In this document: positions 5,301 to 11,600 of the stretch, in pieces
How the letters are laid out: every line of letters starts with the position of its first letter
How positions within the stretch are numbered: the first letter of the stretch is position 1
Source of the DNA: Methylocapsa sp.
GTDB taxonomy: Bacteria; Pseudomonadota; Alphaproteobacteria; Rhizobiales; Beijerinckiaceae
DNA length: 11,600 nt
NCBI GenBank assembly: GCA_003162995.1
Contig: PLUZ01000137.1
Location: 14,887 to 26,486, forward strand
Reading direction: 5' to 3'
Made by a program: the position numbers and the translations under genes
Notes under the pieces: generated by a model
Told to the model about the DNA's origin: nothing
Database searches by the model: none
What the model saw: the letters and a program-made list of their open reading frames with translations, nothing else

Positions 5301-7732
5301 TGGCGCCGATGCCTTGTGCCACAGCCATTCTACCGGAAGAAGGGCGGGCGATCCGCGTCCGCGGGCTTGTGCAAGGCGTCGGTTTTCGTCCCACGGTTTG
5401 GCGCCTGGCGCGCGATTGCGGGCTTGCCGGTGATGTGTGGAACGATGCCGAAGGCGTCATGATCCGCGCATGGGGCCGGCCTGCGGATCTCGACCGGTTT
5501 CTCAGGCGGCTTGAAGAGCAGCCGCCGCCGCTTGCCCGCATCGATAGCATCGCATGGGCGCTCTCCGAAGAGTGTCCGATTGATGGCGGATTCCATATAG
5601 CGTCAAGCCGCGCCGGCGAGGTGCACACGGCCGTTGGTCCGGATGCCGCGACCTGCCCGGCGTGCCTTGCCGAAACGCTCGATCTTTCCAATCGCCGTTA
5701 CCGTTACCCGTTTACGAATTGCACGCATTGCGGGCCGCGGCTCTCGATCGTGCGGGCGGTGCCTTACGACCGGTGCAAAACCAGCATGGTGGAGTTTGCC
5801 CTTTGTCCGGCGTGCCGGGCCGAGTATGAAGATCCGGAAGATCGCCGCTTCCATGCGCAGCCGACAGCCTGTCCCTCTTGCGGACCCCACGCATGGCTTG
5901 AGCGCTTCGTCGATGGCAGAAGCGAGCCACAGCTTTTCTCCGAATGTGATGCGGCCGAAGCGGCGAGGGCTTTGCTGCTCGGCGGAGCAATCATCGCGAT
6001 CAAGGGGCTGGGGGGCTTTCATCTCGCCTGCGACGCCGGCAACGAGGATGCGGTTGCCAGGCTTCGAGGCCGCAAACGGCGCTACGCAAAACCCTTCGCC
6101 CTGATGGCACGAGACCTCGACGGTATCCGCCGGTATTGTGCCGTTGACAGTCAGGAGGAGGCGCTGCTCAAGAGCGCGGCGGCCCCGATAGTGATTTTGC
6201 CGGCCACCGGCCCCGGTCGCGTGGCCGAGGCGGTGGCGCCGGGACATCCGACGCTCGGAGTCATGCTGCCCAATACACCCTTGCACCATCTGCTGCTGCG
6301 GGACATGGACCGGCCGTTTGTCATGACCAGCGGCAATCTCTCGCAAGAGCCGCAATGCACGGACAATGAGGAAGCAAGGCACCGTCTGTCCGCCATTGCC
6401 GATTATGGGCTCTTCCATAATCGCGACATCGTGAACCGGCTAGACGATTCCGTGGTGCGGGTCATGTTTGGCAAGCCGCGCCTCATCCGCCGCGCCCGCG
6501 GTTATGCACCGGCGCCGGTCAAACTTCCCACGGGTTTCGAGCACGCCCGCCCGCTGCTCGCGGTTGGAGGGGAACTCAAAAGCACTTTCTGCTTGCTGAA
6601 AGACGGGCAGGCGGTCCTCTCCCAGCACATTGGCGACTTGGAGGACGCGGCCACTCTCGCGGACTACCAAAAGGCCCTCTCGCTTTATCTGGCGCTGTAC
6701 AATCACGTGCCGGAGGCGATCGCGGTCGATATGCACCCCGATTATCTTTCCTCCAAGCTCGGCCGGGAGCGGGCGGCAGCGGACGGATGCCGGATTGAAG
6801 AGGTCCAGCACCACCACGCCCATATCGCGAGTTGTTTGGCGGAGAATGCGATACCGCTCGGCACGCGCCCCGTTCTCGGCATTGCGCTTGATGGGCTCGG
6901 GCTCGGTCCGGACGGCACCCTGTGGGGTGGCGAGTTTTTGCTCGCCGACTATAAGACCTTCGAGCGGGTTGGATGCTTCCCGCCCGTGGCGATGCCGGGC
7001 GGCGCTCAGGCAGTGCGCCAACCCTGGCGAAACACCTTTGCCCATCTCGACGCCGCGATTGGCTGGGAGTGCTGCAAGCGGGAGCATCCGGGGCTTGAGC
7101 TTGTGCGAACCCTCGACACCAAGCCGCTTGGCACACTCGCCGCGATGATGCACAAAGGGATCAACAGTCCCCGGTCGAGTTCGTGCGGACGGCTGTTTGA
7201 CGCCGTCGCCGCCGCGGTTGGACTCTGCCAGGACGCTATGAGCTACGAAGGAGAGGCCGCGATCGCGCTGGAGAGCATCGCCGATGCACGGACTCTGGCG
7301 ATGGAGGATGACGGCTATCCCATCCCGCTTCGGATCCAACCTCCGGCTTCTGGCGGGCTTACAACGATGGATCTTTCTCCGCTGTGGCGAGCGATCTTAG
7401 AGGATCTCGAGGGCCATACCCCGGCCGCTGTGATGGCGGCGCGGTTCCATCGTGGATTGGTGCGCGCAATCGTTGAGATGGTCCGTCACATTTTCGAGCG
7501 GGAGAATCAAAGGCTGGAGCGTATAGTGGCCCTGTCCGGAGGCTCCTTCCAGAACAAATTGCTGCTGGAGGGCGTCAGCCACACGCTCGAAGGTCTCGGA
7601 CTGACTGTGCTCACGCACTCTCAGGTCCCAGCCAATGACGGCGGTTTGGCGCTTGGACAGGCGGCAATCGCGGCCGCCCGGTCGATGGCTTTGCGGCACC
7701 GGCCGCGCGGAAAGGTGACATCATGTGCCTAG
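5300..7732 (+). CDS. hypF: Carbamoyltransferase HypF
   Basis: Makes the cyanide precursor: it uses carbamoyl phosphate and ATP to carbamoylate the C-terminal cysteine of HypE. The 810-residue length is normal for HypF. Domains in order: acylphosphatase (about 15-105) with VQGVGFRPTVWRLA, catalytic R30 and N48; a double zinc finger with C119/C122, C141/C144, C169/C172, C191/C194, in exact CxxC-x18-CxxC-x24-CxxC-x18-CxxC spacing; a YrdC-like domain (about 215-395) with IKGLGGFHLACDA and KRRYAKPFALMARD; and a Kae1/TobZ-like domain with QHHHAHIASC, SGGSFQN and NDGGLALGQ. The frame is open upstream to an ATG at 5168. That would add 44 residues without similarity that merely read the micro-ORF in another frame. 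The ATG at 5300 overlaps the micro-ORF stop by one base and begins just before the acylphosphatase domain, so it is preferred. The 3' end overlaps hypC by 10 nt. Confidence 0.96.
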   Translation: MAPMPCATAILPEEGRAIRVRGLVQGVGFRPTVWRLARDCGLAGDVWNDAEGVMIRAWGRPADLDRFLRRLEEQPPPLARIDSIAWALSEECPIDGGFHIASSRAGEVHTAVGPDAATCPACLAETLDLSNRRYRYPFTNCTHCGPRLSIVRAVPYDRCKTSMVEFALCPACRAEYEDPEDRRFHAQPTACPSCGPHAWLERFVDGRSEPQLFSECDAAEAARALLLGGAIIAIKGLGGFHLACDAGNEDAVARLRGRKRRYAKPFALMARDLDGIRRYCAVDSQEEALLKSAAAPIVILPATGPGRVAEAVAPGHPTLGVMLPNTPLHHLLLRDMDRPFVMTSGNLSQEPQCTDNEEARHRLSAIADYGLFHNRDIVNRLDDSVVRVMFGKPRLIRRARGYAPAPVKLPTGFEHARPLLAVGGELKSTFCLLKDGQAVLSQHIGDLEDAATLADYQKALSLYLALYNHVPEAIAVDMHPDYLSSKLGRERAAADGCRIEEVQHHHAHIASCLAENAIPLGTRPVLGIALDGLGLGPDGTLWGGEFLLADYKTFERVGCFPPVAMPGGAQAVRQPWRNTFAHLDAAIGWECCKREHPGLELVRTLDTKPLGTLAAMMHKGINSPRSSSCGRLFDAVAAAVGLCQDAMSYEGEAAIALESIADARTLAMEDDGYPIPLRIQPPASGGLTTMDLSPLWRAILEDLEGHTPAAVMAARFHRGLVRAIVEMVRHIFERENQRLERIVALSGGSFQNKLLLEGVSHTLEGLGLTVLTHSQVPANDGGLALGQAAIAAARSMALRHRPRGKVTSCA

Positions 7733-8004
7733 GCATTCCCGGACAGATTGTCGCGATCTCGGATCCCGATAACGCGCTCGCTATCGTCGATGTGTCCGGC
7801 GTGCGGCGCGAGATCAATTTGGTGTGTGTCATCAGCGAAGATCACCCGATCGAAGCCTGCGTCGGCGATTGGGTGCTTGTTCATGTCGGCTTCGCCATGA
7901 GCCGTATCGACGAGCAGGAGGCAGCGGCGACGCTGAAAATTCTTGAAGAACTAGGCGAGGTCGAGCCGGAGCTCGATGCGATACGAATGGCAGATCACGC
8001 CTGA
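7723..8004 (+). CDS. hypC: Hydrogenase assembly chaperone HypC
   Basis: A 93-residue chaperone that, with HypD, carries the Fe(CN)2CO unit to the large-subunit precursor. It shows the invariant start MCLGIPGQI, with C2 as the iron-ligating and HypD-binding cysteine once Met1 is removed. It also has the conserved VGDWVLVHVGFAMSRID stretch (about 48-64, including H54) of the OB-fold core. The C-terminal EEQE/ILEELGE-like helix is typical in length. The ATG at 7723 lies inside the end of hypF (10-nt overlap), and AAAGGTGA at 7711-7718 is a good ribosome binding site. HypC sits directly after hypF rather than directly before hypD, because the SIS isomerase gene intervenes. Confidence 0.96.
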   Translation: MCLGIPGQIVAISDPDNALAIVDVSGVRREINLVCVISEDHPIEACVGDWVLVHVGFAMSRIDEQEAAATLKILEELGEVEPELDAIRMADHA

Positions 8005-8026
8005 CGGACTTTGGCGGCACGTCCGT
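8004..8026 (+). other. Small inverted repeat (hairpin) between hypC and the isomerase gene
   Basis: ACGGAC (8004-8009) and GTCCGT (8021-8026) form a perfect 6-bp stem with an 11-nt loop, starting on the last base of the hypC stop. It ends just upstream of the GGAAGGAG ribosome binding site (8028-8035) of the isomerase gene. No T-tract follows, so it is not a standard intrinsic terminator. It might stabilise or segment the mRNA, or be chance. Confidence 0.3.
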
Positions 8027-8042
8027 TGGAAGGAGTGCGCAT

Positions 8043-8729
8043 ATGTCAAATGACGAAGGTTTACGAGAGCTCTACCCGTTTCTGCATGGCAGGAAAGCGG
8101 ATACACAGGCCTTGAATGCAGCACTTGTCGAGTCGGTGCGGCAGAAGGCGCGGCATCATCAGGACGTATTTGAAGCCTTCTTCGCCAAGAATGGCCACGC
8201 CGTGGTGGACGCCGCCCGGACGATCGCCGATGTCTACCGCCACGATGGGCGTCTGTTCTCCATGGGCAATGGCGGCTCGAGCTGCGATGCCGCCCACGTC
8301 GCGGTTGAGTTTTTGCACCCGATCACGGCCGGCCGGCCGGCGTTGACCGCCATCGACCTCACTTGCGACAGCACGATGATGACGGCCATCGGCAATGATG
8401 TCGGCTTCGACCATATTTTCGTCCGCCAGATCATCGCCCAAGGGCGGCCCGGTGATGGCCTGATCGGCATCTCGACCAGCGGCAATTCGGCCAACCTCGT
8501 GAAGGCCTTTCGCAAGGCGAAGGAGATCGGGCTAAGAACCATCGGTCTTGCCGGAAACACCGGCGGAGAAATGGCGCGGATCGGTCTCGATCATTGTCTG
8601 ATTGTCGAAACCGACAGCATCCATCGCGTTCAGGAATGCCACGTCGCGATCTATCACATTCTCTGGGATCTCGTGCACACGCTGCTGGCCGACGAGCGGG
8701 GCAATCTGCAAATTCGCGCAGCCGGGTAG
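8043..8729 (+). CDS. SIS-domain sugar-phosphate isomerase, GmhA-like
   Basis: A 228-residue protein of the sedoheptulose-7-phosphate isomerase (GmhA) type within the SIS fold. Seen: phosphosugar loop GNGGSS (75-80); ISTSGNS (143-149); IGNDVGFDHIF (116-126); and VQECHVAIYH (196-205). The residues matching the E. coli GmhA metal/catalytic set (His61, Glu65, Gln172, His180) are all kept: H85, E89, Q197, H205. The N-terminal ~40 residues, with a helix before the core, are as expected for the family. GmhA normally starts ADP-heptose synthesis for lipopolysaccharide, but no other heptose gene is present and the gene is locked between hypC and hypD with a GGAAGGAG ribosome binding site 7 nt upstream. 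A paralogue devoted to hydrogenase maturation is therefore likely; its substrate and purpose are unknown. Enzyme family is confident; physiological role is not. Confidence 0.88.
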   Translation: MSNDEGLRELYPFLHGRKADTQALNAALVESVRQKARHHQDVFEAFFAKNGHAVVDAARTIADVYRHDGRLFSMGNGGSSCDAAHVAVEFLHPITAGRPALTAIDLTCDSTMMTAIGNDVGFDHIFVRQIIAQGRPGDGLIGISTSGNSANLVKAFRKAKEIGLRTIGLAGNTGGEMARIGLDHCLIVETDSIHRVQECHVAIYHILWDLVHTLLADERGNLQIRAAG

Positions 8730-8744
8730 CTAGGAGCAGAGCCG

Positions 8745-9884
8745 ATGAAATATGTGGACGAGTTCCGCAATCCGCAAAAGGCCAAGGCGCTGCTGCGCGA
8801 AATCGAGAAGCTCATCGCAAGGATCGATATCTGCCGCCATCGCCCGCTCTCACTCATGGAGGTATGCGGCGGCCACACGCATACAATCTTCAAGTTCGGG
8901 GTCGAGACCATGCTGCCCGATGCGGTCGAGCTCGTGCATGGACCTGGCTGCCCGGTATGCGTGCTGCCAATGGGGCGGGTCGATGATTGTGTCGCGCTTG
9001 CCGAGACGCCGGGCGTGATCTTCACAACGTTCGGGGACGCCATGCGGGTGCCTGGCTCGAAGAAGAGCTTGCTGCAGGCGAAAGCCGGAGGCGCTGACGT
9101 GCGCATGGTCTACTCCCCCCTCGACGCGCTCAAACTCGCGCGCCTCTATCCTGAGAAGGAGATTGTCTTCTTCGGGCTCGGATTCGAAACCACGATGCCA
9201 TCGACGGCACTCACGATTCTCCAGGCGGAGCGCGAGGGCATCCGCAATTTTTCGCTGTTCTGCAATCACATCACCATCATCCCCACCATCAAGGCCATTC
9301 TCGACAGCCCCGAGCTTCAAATCGACGGATTTCTGGGGCCGGGGCATGTGAGCATGGTGATCGGCACGCGGCCGTATCGCTTTATCGCCGAGCATTACAA
9401 GCGGCCTTTGGTGATCGCTGGGTTCGAGCCGCTCGATGTGCTGCAATCGGTCTGGATGCTCTTAAAGCAGATCGCCGAAGGCCGCTGCGAGATAGAGAAC
9501 CAATACAACCGTGTCGTTCCCGAGGACGCCAACCGGGAAGCGCTTGCCGCCGTAAACCGTGTATACGAGCTGCGGGAATTTTTCGAATGGCGCGGGCTCG
9601 GCTCGATCGACCACTCGGGCGTCAGGCTGCGTGCGGCCTATGCGCGCTACGATGCGGAGCGCAAATTCAGCGTGCCGGCGATCCGCATCGCCGATCCCAA
9701 ATCCTGCCAGTGCGGCGAGGTCCTGAAGGGCGTCATCAAGCCTTGGGAGTGCAAAGTCTTCGGCAAGGCCTGCACGCCGGAGAAGCCGCTCGGCGCCCTT
9801 ATGGTGTCTTCGGAAGGTGCTTGCGCTGCCTACTATCAGTTTGGCGCCATCCCGCGTCAAAAACAAGGGACGAACGCAGCATGA
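8745..9884 (+). CDS. hypD: Hydrogenase formation protein HypD
   Basis: A 379-residue scaffold on which, together with HypC, the Fe(CN)2CO group is put together; it contains a [4Fe-4S] cluster and a redox-active thiol chain. Visible motifs: MEVCGGHTHTIFKFG with C41; HGPGCPVCVLP with C69 and C72, the same numbering as in E. coli HypD; GLGFETTMPSTA; FCNHITIIPT; GFLGPGHVSMVIG; VIAGFEPLDVLQS; and the C-terminal cluster region with C321, C323, C336, C343 and C360 (SCQCGEVLKG ... SSEGACAAYYQF). Length and motif order are standard, so the protein should be functional. The ATG at 8745 has AGGAG at 8732-8736. The stop overlaps the hypE start (ATGA, 9881-9884). Confidence 0.97.
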   Translation: MKYVDEFRNPQKAKALLREIEKLIARIDICRHRPLSLMEVCGGHTHTIFKFGVETMLPDAVELVHGPGCPVCVLPMGRVDDCVALAETPGVIFTTFGDAMRVPGSKKSLLQAKAGGADVRMVYSPLDALKLARLYPEKEIVFFGLGFETTMPSTALTILQAEREGIRNFSLFCNHITIIPTIKAILDSPELQIDGFLGPGHVSMVIGTRPYRFIAEHYKRPLVIAGFEPLDVLQSVWMLLKQIAEGRCEIENQYNRVVPEDANREALAAVNRVYELREFFEWRGLGSIDHSGVRLRAAYARYDAERKFSVPAIRIADPKSCQCGEVLKGVIKPWECKVFGKACTPEKPLGALMVSSEGACAAYYQFGAIPRQKQGTNAA

Positions 9885-10963
9885 CCGCGTTGCCGAACAC
9901 CATGCATTTTGCTGCCCCCGTCCGGCGCCGCGGCACCATCAGCGTGCCAACGGTCACCCTGGCCCATGGTGGCGGTGGCTCGGCGATGCGCAATCTCATC
10001 GATGATGTGTTCGTCTCCGTCTTTGACAATCCGGCCCTGGCGCCGCTCGAAGATCAGGCGCGGTTCTCGCTCGCGGAGCTTTCAAGGCTTGGCGACCGGC
10101 TGGCCTTCACCACCGATTCCTATGTCGTCGATCCGTTGTTTTTCCCAGGCGGCGACATCGGCAAGCTCGCCGTCTGTGGCACCATCAATGATTTGGCGGT
10201 TGGCGGGGCTATTCCGCTTTACCTCACCTGCAGCGCGATCATCGAGGAGGGTCTTGAGGTCGATACGCTGCGGGCGCTTGCGAAATCGATGGCATTGGCC
10301 GCCGCCGATGCCGGTGTTTCCATCGTCACGGGCGACACCAAGGTTGTGCACAAGGGCACCTGCGACAAGCTTTTCCTCAATACGGCGGGGATCGGGATTA
10401 TCCGGGAAGGGGTGAACCTTGGTGCCGACCGCTGCCGGCCTGGTGATGCTGTCCTCGTCAACGGCCTCCTTGGCGATCATGGCGCAGCGATCCTCAACGC
10501 GCGTGGCGACATGGCGCTCTCGACAGCGATCGAGAGTGATTGCGCCGCTTTGCATGAACTCATTGCCGAATTGCTCGCTGCGGCTCCCGCCACCCGCTTC
10601 ATTCGCGACGCGACCAGAGGCGGGCTCGCGACAGTCCTCAACGAGGCGGCCAGGGCGTCGGGCGCCGGTATCGAGATTTGGGAAACCGCAACGCCCATGC
10701 GCGAAGAAGTCAAGGCCTTCTGCGAGATCCTGGGGCTCGATCCGCTCTATCTTGCCAATGAAGGCAAAATTGTTTGCGTGGTGCCCAAGGATGAGCAAGC
10801 CGCCGCCCTTCAGTCCCTGCGCGGCCATCCGCTTGGCCGGGGGGCAGCGATCGTCGGCCACGTTACGGGTGAGTCGCCAGGCCGCGTTGTGATGAACACC
10901 GCCTTTGGCGGGCGGCGCATTGTCGACATGCTGGTCGGCGATCAATTGCCAAGGATTTGCTGA
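9881..10963 (+). CDS. hypE: Hydrogenase expression/formation protein HypE
   Basis: A 360-residue PurM-like enzyme that dehydrates the thiocarboxamide placed on its terminal cysteine by HypF, giving the thiocyanate from which the CN ligands come. Key features: LAHGGGG (about 27-33) for nucleotide binding, FTTDSYVVDPLFFPGGDIGKLAV split by family-typical spacing, GTINDLAVGGA, TGDTKVV, RDATRGGLATVLNE, LANEGK and the essential C-terminal ending PRIC with Cys360. The frame is open upstream to 9587, but that part runs through hypD in another frame. The ATG at 9881 overlaps the hypD stop as ATGA and leaves a short basic leader of about 20 residues before the core. A slightly later start (9902) is possible but lacks the coupling signature. 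The hypA ATG follows after a single base. Confidence 0.96.
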   Translation: MTALPNTMHFAAPVRRRGTISVPTVTLAHGGGGSAMRNLIDDVFVSVFDNPALAPLEDQARFSLAELSRLGDRLAFTTDSYVVDPLFFPGGDIGKLAVCGTINDLAVGGAIPLYLTCSAIIEEGLEVDTLRALAKSMALAAADAGVSIVTGDTKVVHKGTCDKLFLNTAGIGIIREGVNLGADRCRPGDAVLVNGLLGDHGAAILNARGDMALSTAIESDCAALHELIAELLAAAPATRFIRDATRGGLATVLNEAARASGAGIEIWETATPMREEVKAFCEILGLDPLYLANEGKIVCVVPKDEQAAALQSLRGHPLGRGAAIVGHVTGESPGRVVMNTAFGGRRIVDMLVGDQLPRIC

Positions 10964-10964
10964 G

Positions 10965-11309
10965 ATGCATGAGCTGGCCTTGATACAGAGCGTTGTCGAA
11001 ATGGTGATCGAGCACGCACAGGGCCGCTGCGTCCGGCGCGTCAAGCTTGAAATCGGCAAGTTCACCTGCATCACGCCCGATGCCATGCGGTTTTGCTTCG
11101 ACGTTGTGGCGACTGGGACACCGCTCGATGGAGCCCGCCTGGAGATTGTTGAAATCGAAGCGCTGGCACGTTGCCGTGTGTGTGGCGAGACATTCGTGCA
11201 GCAGACGCTCTGGTCGTCCTGCCCCTGCGGGGAGCGCGATTACGATCGGCTATCTGGAGATGAGTTGCAGGTCAAGGAGTACGAGCTGGACGCAGACGCA
11301 ACCGTGTGA
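10965..11309 (+). CDS. hypA: Hydrogenase nickel incorporation protein HypA (CxC zinc-site variant)
   Basis: A 114-residue metallochaperone delivering nickel to the large subunit together with HypB. It begins MHELAL; His2 and the N-terminal amine are the nickel ligands. The zinc-binding loop has C70-x2-C73 and, where most HypA proteins have a second CxxC, C86-P-C88 (SSCPCGERD), one residue shorter. As I recall, CxCG is frequent in HypA proteins belonging to actinobacterial-type hydrogenase sets, so it may mark this lineage rather than a defect. The end, LSGDELQVKEYEL, is typical. The frame is open upstream to 10905 inside hypE, but the Met-His-Glu start is invariant and functionally required, so 10965 is chosen. 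AAGGA at 10951-10955 is a plausible ribosome binding site. Only one base (10964) separates it from the hypE stop. Confidence 0.95.
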   Translation: MHELALIQSVVEMVIEHAQGRCVRRVKLEIGKFTCITPDAMRFCFDVVATGTPLDGARLEIVEIEALARCRVCGETFVQQTLWSSCPCGERDYDRLSGDELQVKEYELDADATV

Positions 11310-11336
11310 CTGCGCAATGAACCAACCGTTAAGTGG

Positions 11337-11345
11337 AGGAGGTGA
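11337..11345 (+). promoter_or_regulatory. Strong ribosome binding site of hypB
   Basis: AGGAGGTGA matches the 16S rRNA 3'-end complement over nine bases. Its AGGAGG core ends 7 nt before the ATG at 11350. It is the strongest such site in the window and follows a 40-nt gap after hypA (11310-11349), in which no promoter or terminator was recognised. Confidence 0.75.
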
Positions 11346-11349
11346 GACG

Positions 11350-11600
11350 ATGTGCGAGACATGCGGCTGCTCAGATGGCGCGGAGGCGAAGATCGTCAAT
11401 CTTGAGACCGGCAAGACGCGTGACCCTGCCTCACTCAATCACGGCGACTCGCATCACCATGCTCATCTCCATGACGACGGCCATTTTCATGACCATGTTC
11501 ACGATCATGACCATATTCACAGCCATGCCTCGACAGTCCTTCTTGAGCGGGATGTGCTGGCGAAAAACGCCGCGCTCGCGGCGCGCAACAGGGCATGGTT
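11350..11600 (+). CDS. hypB: Hydrogenase nickel incorporation GTPase HypB (3'-partial)
   Basis: The first 83 codons of HypB, the SIMIBI-class GTPase that loads nickel with HypA; the GTPase core (Walker A and later motifs) lies beyond the window. The start MCETCGCSDG contains C2, C5 and C7, the high-affinity nickel motif CxxCGC. Residues 31-59 are a histidine-rich stretch with 14 His, mostly alternating with Asp or hydrophobic residues, as in HypB proteins that store nickel. From residue 61 the conserved run-in to the GTPase domain starts (VLLERDVLAKNAALAARNR). The start is fixed by the excellent ribosome binding site at 11337-11345 and by the motif position. Confidence 0.95.
   Translation, partial: MCETCGCSDGAEAKIVNLETGKTRDPASLNHGDSHHHAHLHDDGHFHDHVHDHDHIHSHASTVLLERDVLAKNAALAARNRAW

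Noticed and set aside
5603..6418. 271-codon open frame on the minus strand inside hypF
   Set aside because: Same reasoning: it is antisense to the zinc-finger and YrdC regions of HypF, with arginine-rich low-complexity composition.
6440..7339. 299-codon open frame on the minus strand inside hypF
   Set aside because: It is a shadow of the hypF codon pattern; the product has no recognisable motif, and no ribosome binding site or gap supports it.
9587..9880. Upstream extension of HypE to an ATG at 9587
   Set aside because: The 98 extra residues are the out-of-frame reading of the conserved HypD C-terminus. The ATGA at 9881-9884 gives a normal HypE length of 360.
10905..10964. Upstream extension of HypA to an ATG at 10905
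   Set aside because: It runs through hypE in another frame and would bury the invariant Met-His-Glu nickel-binding N-terminus.
10082..11086. 334-codon open frame on the minus strand across hypE and hypA
   Set aside because: It lies opposite two clearly conserved genes, shows no recognisable domain, and such long antisense frames are common in GC-rich coding DNA.
11440..11526. Short CAT/GAC-rich repetitive DNA as a separate repeat element
   Set aside because: It is fully explained as the coding sequence of the HypB histidine-rich region.

Overview
The window is one unbroken plus-strand block of 14 genes. It encodes the tail of a [NiFe]-hydrogenase large subunit and most of the machinery that would build that enzyme. 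Gene content and large-subunit sequence match the 'actinobacterial-type' high-affinity hydrogenases (group 1h, formerly group 5; Hhy). These aerobic enzymes oxidise H2 at atmospheric concentrations. High GC, GC-biased third positions, NTGA stop/start overlaps and protein style suggest a bacterium of the Alphaproteobacteria type, perhaps Hyphomicrobiales. That taxonomic guess is an inference; no marker gene is present.

Region 1 (1-1389): C-terminal 462 residues of the large subunit (hhyL), ending in the Ni-binding DPCxPCxxH motif plus a 22-residue tail that should be cleaved off. The N-terminal active-site motif and the small subunit must lie upstream.

Region 2 (1392-5300): the group-specific accessory set. 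It holds a NifU-domain-like protein without a single cysteine, a DUF5947 protein with a CxxC/CxC-x2-C cluster, a DUF6084 protein, an unnamed 457-residue conserved protein, a hydrogenase maturation endopeptidase, and a 37-codon single-pass membrane peptide (DUF6893-like) tucked between the protease gene and hypF.

Region 3 (5300-11600): pleiotropic cofactor assembly, hypF-hypC-SIS isomerase-hypD-hypE-hypA-hypB, with hypB cut by the window end. HypE and HypF make the cyanide ligands, HypC and HypD assemble Fe(CN)2CO, and HypA and HypB deliver nickel. A GmhA-like sugar-phosphate isomerase with all its metal/catalytic residues sits inside the set between hypC and hypD.

Genes overlap or are at most 56 nt apart, and several junctions are ATGA or TGATG, so the block is very probably one transcript with translational coupling. 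No promoter, terminator, RNA gene, mobile element or CRISPR array was seen, and no gene-free stretch exceeds 56 nt. The most interesting items are the cysteine-less NifU-like protein, the hidden micro-membrane protein, the uncharacterised DUF5947/DUF6084/457-aa trio, and the sugar isomerase embedded in the hyp genes.
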